Below are positions 55,905-64,000 of a DNA stretch of 64,000 nt, piece by piece. A program made the position numbers and the translations under genes. The DNA is from Laetiporus sulphureus 93-53. Its lineage: Eukaryota > Basidiomycota > Agaricomycetes > Polyporales > Laetiporaceae. How positions within the stretch are numbered: the first letter of the stretch is position 1; the number at the start of each line of letters is the position of its first letter. Location of the stretch: the NCBI RefSeq assembly GCF_001632365.1, contig NW_024468545.1:37177-101176 (forward strand), written 5' to 3'. A model generated the notes under the pieces. The model was given only the letters and a program-made list of their open reading frames with translations. It did no database searches and was not told where the DNA came from.

Positions 55905-56881
55905 CAATGAGCGCTCGATCCATATCCTCAAGTACTTCAAGGTCTGTAGGGAATGCGAGCCGTTGATCAAGCTGAAGAAGAAGTGTGAGGAAGCGGGGAA
56001 TGAGGATAGTACTTCTTCCTCCCGACCGTATGAAAAGGCGAAGAGCGAGGGTCAGCGTCAGCGTCGGAAAAGTAGGTCGTCATGCGATGTTCGCGTAATG
56101 CACCGGTCGCTCACTGCAATGATTGTTGGAACCTGCCGCAGACTCGTCTTCTGCACCGGACTGGCGTGCGAAGTCAAACAAGGGTCGCGCTCCGCCTACA
56201 GCCGCGGCCAACGTTCCACCCAAGCCCTCTCGGCTGCTCAACAAGGGGAAAGCGACGCCAGCTTCAAACGGCGCGTCCACGTCGAACAAGAAGAATGGCG
56301 ATGCTTCCGAGCCTTCCGAGCCTTTTAGTGCATCCGACTCTGAGTCCATATCTGATCGTTGCACACCTCCCCCACCCAGAGGTACCAGCAGGCGGCCTCA
56401 GCCCCCATCCCAACCCAAGCGTGTCATACCCCCTCGCCCTGCTCGTCTCGAGAGGAAGGGCACTCGTGCGAACGCGAATTCCACTAATGCTGGAGAAGCT
56501 GCCACAGAGGAGGCTCCCAAGGCTATTCCACTCCGTCCCGCCCGGCTCACGAGGAACAAGGCTCCTGCTGCCCCCGTAGAGGCTCCCATTGCTGTAGAAG
56601 AGCCTCCCAAGGCCATTCCGCCCCGTCCCACTCGGCTCATGAAGAACAAAGGTCCTACTCAGGCTGCAGCAGCGACGCCCCAGGCCGAGTGGGATGCAAA
56701 GCGCGAAACATCGTCTCTGTGGCCGGAGCCCGATAACGAGGATCCGTGGGGCTCTGTCCCTCCTCTGCCTGCGATCTCTGGCCCGAAGGGCGGCAACAAG
56801 AAGGGCAAGGGAGGACGCAAGACGTGGGCAGATGAAGTGGAGGAGGAGGAAGCGCGGATTTTTGCGCAGGAAGGTTTGTGA
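55905..56881 (+). pseudogene. 5'-truncated copy of the PPRPARL gene
   Basis: Similarity to the full gene starts in exon 6 (KVCRECEPLIKLKKKCEE) and includes the intron and the last exon with three repeats, now IPPRPARL, IPLRPARL and IPPRPTRL. An in-frame ATG is available near 55,909 (ATGAGCGCTCG), so a short protein from the inherited promoter region cannot be excluded. It ends at TGA 56,879-56,881. The C-terminal TWADEVEEEEARIF is conserved, so the reading frame has been kept since duplication. Confidence 0.7.
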
Positions 56882-57524
56882 GTGTTCACCCTCATACTCG
56901 TGCTCGTGAGTCTGAGAACAGTGCGTGAATCGCTTTTTGATTGCTGTCGCCTGGTGGGCTGTAGTTTGTCGTTCCTTTATCAGTGTAACGCACAAGGATC
57001 ATGGATATAGAAGAGGATATTGGATTATCGTCACCGAATGTTACTTTTGTACCCTCTGATTCCTAGCAGCGCAGGCCTATACAATAGAATGGCTATATGT
57101 GGAAAAGAACATCATTGAAGTGTTGACATATATGCGCCACAGTACGGGTACTTTCGTTGTTGTCACAATGGTATAACCATCTCACTGCAAAATGCACAAC
57201 CCAGGTGCATCTACGTGTCACGCGAACCATCACCGACATTCTTATCTATGTCGGGGTTCTCGACACCTCTCTGCCCATTCAAGGGCGTGGATGACCATTT
57301 TGGCGCAGGATGCCCAGGGTGAAGCATCCCGATATTATTTGTAGTAGCATTTGCATATACTCGCCGCGTGCATGCATGGCACATCAGTCGTGTTGTTAAA
57401 GATCATCGCAGTGCTACATGCAATAAATAATCCATGACATTCCGAATTCAATCACAGCAATATATACACGCAGGCATACAAAAATCATCTCCGAACCTTT
57501 GTGCCACCTAGAGTCGACCTACTT

Positions 57525-60500
57525 CTAGGCTACGGAGTTCTGGAGCTGCGAGCCTCTTCGAGTTATCCCAGTTGCCTGTCGCTTCGCTCCGTCCTTCTCC
57601 TCCAGCCCTTCCATCTGGTCTGACCGGCGTTTCACCGGCTTGCTCGAACCCTCTGCCTGATCTCCTGCAGCGCTCGCCTGCGCTGAAAGACGAAGGCTCC
57701 TCCTCAGCAGTCCTTTCTCCTGCTGTTCACTTGTTGTTTTCTTCTTCGACTGCTTCGATTGCTTCGACTGTCTCGGTTGCTTCGCATTCTCCGCCAGAGA
57801 GAACTTTTCTGTGGCCATTCCAATATCTTGGAACTTGTCGCTGACTTTGTCACGGACAAATCCTTTAGATAAGCTTTTCACCGCTGTCTTGAAGATTGCG
57901 AGAATCTCGGCATGCGTGGCGAGAGACAAGGTGCCCTTGTCAGTTGTCTTTACAGTAGATGGACCAGGCTGAGGCCTGGGTTCCTCATCCTCAGAGTCCG
58001 ATTCGAGCTCTTTGGTTGGCGTCCCAGTGAAATCTGGCTCGAAGGTTGATTTGGCTGGTGGAGCTGGTTGGGGTGCACTAGCTTCGAGTGCCAGGTAGTG
58101 GTTGTGTGCTAGCTGCAAAAGAGAATCGAGTAGTTTCACAAGCACAGACATTGTGTCTCTCGGCTGCCATGTCCTCCTACCGGTCGTCCACTGTCGCCAT
58201 TTCTCTATGCCGCCGACATGGTGGCGACCCTGATCGTAGCTGCGGAACTCGAAGAAGTTCAGGACATGTTCTTTCAGCCAACCTTCGCAATCTACTGGCA
58301 CGAGGTACCGATGCTCGTGGAACCTCAATGCCATCCATTCCATGATGAGAATGACAGACTCGAGATCATCCGAAACTTCGTTCTGTGCAGTCGGATTCAT
58401 GAGTAGTCGTGCAGAGATAAACTGCCATGTGCCCTGAATATCCCAATGATAATATGAGATGGTGGGCAATATTGAGAGAAGAAAAGACTTGCCGACCGTC
58501 CCACTCGCTTCGCACCACTGTTGAGCTCGTCTTGGGACTTGGCAAGATGCCAATCAATCAGAAGACCTCTGATGGCTGGGCGTTCACCCTCAGCAAGGTC
58601 TCGGGGATCGACCTCATCGAAGACCATATTGTAAGGACTCATGTCCCGTTGTAGCAAACCACATTTCTTCCACGCGTCACGGTGCGCTGCATCATTAATG
58701 TTGGCACACGATGCACTACACAGTATGACTTGTGTCTCACCTTTCAGCACGCAATAGGCGGCGATAATTAATTCACCTGAACTGGAATACTTATCCAGTG
58801 GTCGACCAAGCTCCTTGAGTACGATGCGGTAATGTCTCCGGACGGGACGCGTGCACTTCATACAGTCGCAAGTCTTCGTCTTCTGCTCACCTACAAAGCC
58901 CCCATACAGGCACGTTGCAGTGCACCGTACCTTCGCCTCCTGAATACACTCGTACTTGGTGTGCTCACCCTCCTCCCATTCCTCCGGCCAGCAGTCTTTC
59001 ACCGTGCACATTCTCTCGGTCTTTATGTTGTATGCTGCATACACTTTCGTAGCCCGGCCAGTGGGCGAATAGATCTTGTACAATGGCCGTCCGATGAGGA
59101 AATCGCCATCTTCCTGTGGTTGTTTGAACCCGGCCTGCTCCGCTGGCATCGTCACTCTGTATACAGGCCACCCTGACTCGAAGAATGCGTCCGCAACACA
59201 ATCCTGATGATAGGTCGTCATTTCAGCTCTGACGTCGTTCACTGCAGCGATATCTTCTGCCGTGGCGGGAATCACAGAAGGGTCATAGCCGAGTTCCTCC
59301 CGGTTCATCTGTCCGAGGTGATAGAGGAACGTCGACAGAGCGCTCGACTTGCCGGTGAAATTGAAGGGCTTTGTGCAAACGAATTGCGAGTGATCAGCGT
59401 AGAACAGAGTCGCCTGAGTCCTCCAAATGTTGATGAAGAAGACGTGCGTGCGAGGTTGAGCGTTCATGATCGCCGTCGCATACTGGTACATCTGCCCTCT
59501 CGCCTTCCTCGCATCATCGGTATCCCGAGGCATATATTCGTCCTTCCGCTTCTCGAATGGATTCTTGTTTTCAGCCGCCTTGAACTCCACGAACACGCAA
59601 GCGTGAGGCCAAGCCGCTCTGCCCAAGTACTGACGGCGTTCCTCCGGAGTCACCTTCGCGTCCTCCAGCTGATCTTGACTCAATTCATAAGCCTTGCGTG
59701 CCTCCGGTGTGTTGGCATAGAACGTCAGATCAGGCTTCTTCCCCTCTTCGATGTCCGGGTGATTTCCGGTATCTTTGACGACTAGCGTACGCACACGTTT
59801 CTTTCTGCCACCTGGAGCACTACCGGCGTCGAGTATCTCCTGTGCGACGCGGGCCTGATTGATCTATCATCAGAAGCGATTCTCAAGATCGCCCACGGTG
59901 ACGGCGAGACACTCACAAATTCTGCGTGCATCGTATTCTCTTCCGTCACATTGAACTTGCTCTTGCTGAACTCCGGAAACTTCGCGCGCGCCGCCGATGA
60001 TGGATCCACCTTGCTCGAATAGGTTGACAACCACTTCTCATCGTCGATAATGCCCAGAAAAGGGTCAACTTCTCCACAGAGTTCCATGCGATACTTCTGC
60101 AGGTTGACTACTCCGGTCGTTGGAGTAATAGAGTGGATTTGCGCGCTGGATGCCTTATGCACCCGGGGAGTTGTGGGTGGCTGAGACCCAAGCGGGACGA
60201 CGGGCTGCGGAGGAGTCTTCGGTGGACCTTGACTGCCGAGAGATGGACCGGTGACTGCTGTGTCCTCGGTGAGCTCCGACTGAGTGAGCGAGGGCGCAGA
60301 GATTCCACGAGTGACGTCTGAGACACTGATTTGGGACTCTTGAGTGTGCGAAGATTCTAATGCAGTGTCTTTCTTGAGATGTAGGCCTCAACACAGAGAG
60401 AAAAAAGCTCACCGTTGGCAGAAGAAGAGGCGTCGTCACCGATGTCGGCGGTATCGGTATCGTCACCGTCGAAATCTGAGGCTGGTGGAGGAGACGCGGG

Positions 60501-60590
60501 ACCAACGCTCTGAGAGTGAGACCTGGAGAACGGATGGTCGTCACTTTCTGAACGAAGGATATCGTCAACAGAGCTCGCTCGAGAAGACAT
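57525..60590 (-). CDS. FunK1 fungal-type protein kinase, copy 3 (QRD variant)
   Basis: Same length and exon layout as copy 1, from ATG 60,590 (MSSRASSVDDILRSESDDHP) to a stop at 57,525. It keeps the Ser-rich first exon, HVFFINIWRTQATLFYADHS, RIVLKELGRPLDKYSS, WKKCGLLQRDMSPYNMVFDE (HRD changed to QRD as in copy 1), LLIDWHLA, and GTWQFISARLLMN with DDLESVILIMEWMALRFHEH. The C-terminal tail has SKQSKQSKKKTTSEQQ. It is closer to copy 1 than to copy 2. No frame break was seen. A TATA lies 41 bp upstream. Confidence 0.85.
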
Positions 60591-60630
60591 CGTCGAATTG
60601 TTGGGAGGCTTACCAGCTCTGAGAGCCCTC

Positions 60631-60974
60631 TATATACCACCTGCACGGCTTCAACACGAGGCGTATGCAATATTCGATCTGGTTCGACCGTGGCCAAAAT
60701 GTAGGCGATTGACTCGAGATGTCGGCAACGTGTTCGACGGCACGCAGGGCTAATCGGTGAAGAGTCGCCTCAACGATGCGAGTGACGAGCAGCACAAAGG
60801 CGAGGTGAGTCAATTGGCTCAGTGAAAGTAGCGGACAAAGGATGTGAGACAGGAACACGAGTTTCGGTGGCAAGTGTGGCGCGAAGATAGGCGAAGATCG
60901 ACGCGCGATTGGCGTTCCCGATTGGGCGAAACAATGGACTCTCAACACGTGGCTGCCTTCACGTTGATCACGTG
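60631..60974 (-). promoter_or_regulatory. Promoter of FunK1 copy 3: TATA and paired CACGTG sites
   Basis: TATATA at 60,631-60,636. CACGTG at 60,946-60,951 and 60,969-60,974, with the same spacing as in copies 1 and 2, and the inverted CCAAT motifs nearby (GATTGGCG, GATTGGGC). Confidence 0.5.
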
Positions 60975-61931
60975 TGCGCGCCGTACACTTCGTGCTCCCC
61001 GCCATCGTTGTCCGTTCAATCGTTCTCACAATATTGCTTGCTGTCCTGATTCTGCATTCCCACATATTTATAGCGACAAATTTTACATTCCAACTGATTC
61101 AGTGATTATTTTTTCCTCCCATGATCCGCTTGATGTTTTGCAGGGGGCACCTCTTCCGGGTCACTGCCACTCACCGGAGTGGCTCAGATATTCACCGGCA
61201 CCATCCCACGAGTGCGTGTCGACGGGACTTCACAGAGGCGTGTGTGATGTAATGCCATGTTTGCATTGTGATGGTGACTAAGTTGGCCCCAGTGGCGACT
61301 TCCTGCGCCTGTTCGATCTGCGCAGGAGCATTGCGACATAAGCGTGTGTCGCCTCTTTATGCCATGTTTTACACGCATGATTCTCTTGGAAAACAGCAGG
61401 AAACCATGTGCTACCTGGCGTTCTGCACGCGTACTAGTGAAACCGCCAAGAAAATACCACTGTGCACGTTTGGCGTTGCGCTTGTGGACTCTGGAGGTGA
61501 TGCGTCTCAAGATACCACGGTGGCAGCACAAGGCAAGGAGTGAAGAGCATACCTGGGAATCTGATATTAATGCAAGCTGCCTGAGTGATCACACGATTGT
61601 CGAAGGTGATTCCTGAGAAGAGGTTAAGTTTTATCATTGTGCCACGTTCTCGCGACCATCCGAATACCACGGCGGAGTCAACTTTGCATTCTAGTTCGGC
61701 ATCTGGACAGCACGAAAGCCGGAATTGGCATTGATTTTCGAGACGTGAGCACTTTACCGCGACAGCCGCGAACGACACACCATCTCATTGAATGCTCATC
61801 GTAACAATATGAGCCGGAAGATGGAGATAAAGGACAAAACGAACACACCAAATAGTACTTCGTAGTCTTTCATCCCCCTCATTCAAGTGTCATCCGACAC
61901 ATCATGCATCATTGCTCGGATCACATGCAGT
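60975..61931. other. Third copy of the gene-free cassette segment
   Basis: Homologous to 47.84-48.79 kb. No supported gene. Confidence 0.5.
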
Positions 61932-62276
61932 TTACGTTACGTTCTCTCCATGGTTCTTCAGCCATCTGCGGACGACGCTCGGCTTGGGACAGGCTGTCGA
62001 CTCTCCTTTGCCCTCGGTCCGTTCATACATGGACTGGCAACACTTGTACAATTTGCGCAGATACATGTCGCATTTGTCGGGGCTGTATGTGTTGCGGTTG
62101 AGACACGCCTGAAGCTCACAGGCTGCGTCAAAGAAATAGCTGTCTTCCGATTCCTCGTTCGGTGTTAATCAGGACTACTGACCTTCAGCTTGGCATGCTT
62201 TCTCGGAAGATGGCTAGAACGACCAGGACGATCAATTGCTTGAAAGCTGCTAAGTCATCGTACATGCCTCGCTCAT
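61932..62276 (-). CDS. CMC4: CMC4-like twin CX9C mitochondrial protein, copy 2
   Basis: Exons 62,276-62,264 (13 nt), 62,197-62,183 (15 nt) and 62,122-61,932, 72 residues. Same start MSEASCQAEACELQACLNRN. The second helix reads KCDMYLRKLYKCCQSMYE, with the Cys-Cys pair usual in CMC4 (copy 1 has Glu-Cys-Arg). The intron lengths (66 and 60 nt) and micro-exons are identical to copy 1. This is probably the better-conserved copy. Expected intermembrane-space location. Confidence 0.8.
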
Positions 62277-63123
62277 GGCGCCGGTCTGAAGTACTACAGG
62301 ACCGTTGCTTGTTGATTAGTTGGTCCAAAGTCAATCGTCTGACTCGAGCAAGGAGAAAGAGGTATCGAGTTCAAGTTGTCAACATGTCGCTGTTCGAACG
62401 TTAGACTTCGAGCTTCAAGGTTTCGGGATCCAGTTGGCGCCTGACGACGTACATAAATCGGAGCAATCAACCAATACGGCATGTCTACAGGATCAACAGA
62501 ACAATCATCAAGCATCCGCCATCAAAAGATGCGGACTCGAGTACACAGCCTCGAATCTGCGTTAGTGTGCGGAACTGCGGTAAGATTCACGCAAAGGCTG
62601 TCGCGACTCTGAAACCTGGATCAATCATGCCGGCAATCCCGCCACCACCTGCATCAGGACATGGAGCTGAGCTGCTACGTTTCGACCACAGGACACCAGT
62701 TTCCTGCACGATTCTGCTCGAACTATGTTGGTGAGTGCATGAGACTTCGTGTTTCGCAATGCAACCTGTCATAAGCTACACAGTGGTTCATGGGCCGAAA
62801 GAGCACATTATTTGACGTCTCAATCTCCTTGTCAATCAAGCGACAGCTCTATCACTTACCTTGACCTAGACTAAGTGGCTGTTCTTGCCGCGGTGGCCGT
62901 AGGTTGTCGCAAGTGGATCCATGGCAAGTTCCACCTCACACCGCCTTTTCTGATGACAGGCACAATCAGTATATGTGCGCTCCTCCGCCCCCAGGCAGTT
63001 ATACGCTGCTCCTTCTCGTCCACCATCAGACTGAGCGGCCGACAGACAAGGTGCGAGCACGCTATCTTTCCATACCGAGTCCAGGGTATGCTGAACTTGA
63101 GCGATTACCGGTCTCTACAGGTG
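62277..63123. promoter_or_regulatory. Divergent region between CMC4 copy 2 and membrane-protein copy 2
   Basis: Matches 49.13-50.05 kb, with deletions including the CTTCAA repeats. It holds the probable 5'-UTR intron (donor ACAAG-GTGCGA near 63,050, acceptor CTCTACAG at 63,120). Confidence 0.5.
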
Positions 63124-64000
63124 ATGAACAACTGGCTTGTCGCCGTCATAGTTTCAACCGTCGTAGCGGGAGCCGCGATCGTAGTGCTCGCCGTCGCGAT
63201 ATCCCGTCACCGTTCCCACCAGCTGTCAAAGGCGGCGTCACAGGACGCCCTCGACAATGTAACTCACAACAAGCTGTCAGAAGCAGAGCTCGGACTCCGG
63301 CGCTCATCCACGATGGCCTCTTGGTCGCCGTCGCGAATAACTCTGCTCACATCCGAGAGCGGAAAGCGCCCTTCCCATCAAGAAGTTGTCAATCTTCCGA
63401 ATCCGTCAAAGCAAGGAGAGGACGCGTCTATGCATGATCCATCGTACCCAGCCATCGGAATCCCACTCAAGCCAAATCGTCTCGAAGATTTCTCTCATGA
63501 GAAGCCGGGTTGGATACACCATGAGTCGGCCCTGAGGACAGGGACATGCGACACTCCATCTCACGATGGAGCAGAGGGCAATCGCGCGAAAGCAGCGATA
63601 CGGCCATCTTTCATCTCTCGCTTCAGACCCGCTCGCCGAGAGCCCGATCGTGCCAGTGGTGCGTCTGTATCGCAGATATCCTCGGACGCACAACGCCTTG
63701 TACGTGGCTCGACCTGATCCGCATCACCAACTACTAACACAATCGTCGTCTTCAAGGCTCCTCCCCAGCCCCAACTTGAATCGACCACGATCTCGGATCC
63801 GCCCAAAACTCCCCCGGTTCCCTCCCTCATCACCATCCCAGAATTCCCCACGGCACCCTTGGCATCACAAACTCAAAAGGATAACTACGGTGACGACGAA
63901 GAGCTCGGAATCATGTCGTCGCATTTCTCCTCTCCATCCACCACGCCCACCACCCCGCGAGCGGAACACCCCAGCTGGTGGCCGGGCGTACTGCACGGCG
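63124..64000 (+). CDS. Single-pass membrane protein, copy 2 (cut by window end)
   Basis: From ATG 63,124: MNNW and the same hydrophobic helix, then ISRHRSHQLSKAASQ. The first exon runs to 63,702 (AQRL). A 57-nt intron follows (donor GTACGTGG, branch ACTACTAAC, acceptor TTCAAG) and must be spliced because it holds a TGA. Reading resumes APPQPQLESTT ... SHFSSPSTTPTTPRAEHPSWWPGVLHG to the window edge. No C-terminus is visible. Closely similar to copy 1. Confidence 0.6.

Larger units (their letters stand above)
43790..64000. repeat. Segmental array: kinase-CMC4-membrane protein cassette, 2 full and 1 partial copy
   Basis: Unit 1 is 43,790-51,110; unit 2 is 51,141-55,010 (kinase part and flank only); unit 3 starts at about 55,020 with copies of 40.03-43.5 kb and continues to the window end. 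Breakpoints are visible at about 51,120, 54,170, 55,020 and 55,911. Units 1 and 3 are the most alike. The structure fits unequal exchange of a larger ancestral block (zinc finger to membrane protein) with later deletions. Confidence 0.8.

Overview
This 64 kb window reads as nuclear DNA of an Agaricomycete (mushroom or polypore type basidiomycete). The evidence is many short introns (about 50-80 nt, GT..AG) in housekeeping genes, the fungal-type FunK1 kinase family, a typical basidiomycete F-box gene, a Bem2-like RhoGAP, a Tos1-like wall protein and several decayed fungal retroelements. No prokaryotic operon, CRISPR array, rRNA or complete tRNA gene was seen.

Left third (1-25 kb) is repeat-rich. 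A decayed minus-strand Ty3/gypsy element (about 0.3-6.0 kb) carries an extra ORF ahead of gag and abuts an oppositely oriented LTR fragment. Two long AT-rich foldback (MITE-like) elements follow at 6.5-7.2 and 16.4-16.7 kb. A short LINE (16.7-19.0 kb) is bounded by a 14-bp target-site duplication and keeps ORF1 but no endonuclease/reverse transcriptase. Between the repeats lie CCT8 (chaperonin theta), a membrane-anchored short-chain dehydrogenase, a broken RlpA/DPBB secreted protein, and three copies (two broken, one nearly intact) of a predicted OTT_1508-type zinc deaminase.

The middle (25-43.5 kb) is ordinary gene space: a giant Bem2-like RasGEF-PH-RhoGAP gene, an F-box gene, a Tos1-like secreted protein, a C2H2 zinc-finger gene and a proline-rich PPRPARL-repeat gene, the last two divergent from one promoter region.

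The right third (43.5-64 kb) is a segmental array. A cassette of FunK1 kinase, CMC4 (a twin CX9C mitochondrial protein encoded with two micro-exons) and a single-pass membrane protein occurs complete at 44.4-51.0 kb. It is partial at 51.1-55.0 kb (kinase only, without its first exon and promoter). It occurs again at 57.5-64.0 kb, preceded by broken copies of the zinc-finger and PPRPARL genes. Two kinases have His-to-Gln in the HRD catalytic motif; the N-truncated one keeps HRD. A 100-N assembly gap at 43,951-44,050 lies at the start of the first cassette, and the paralogues suggest it hides very little sequence.

No pathway links all the genes. Shared upstream CACGTG pairs suggest the kinase copies inherited the same distal regulatory segment. 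Functions marked predicted rest on motif reading only; no searches were run.
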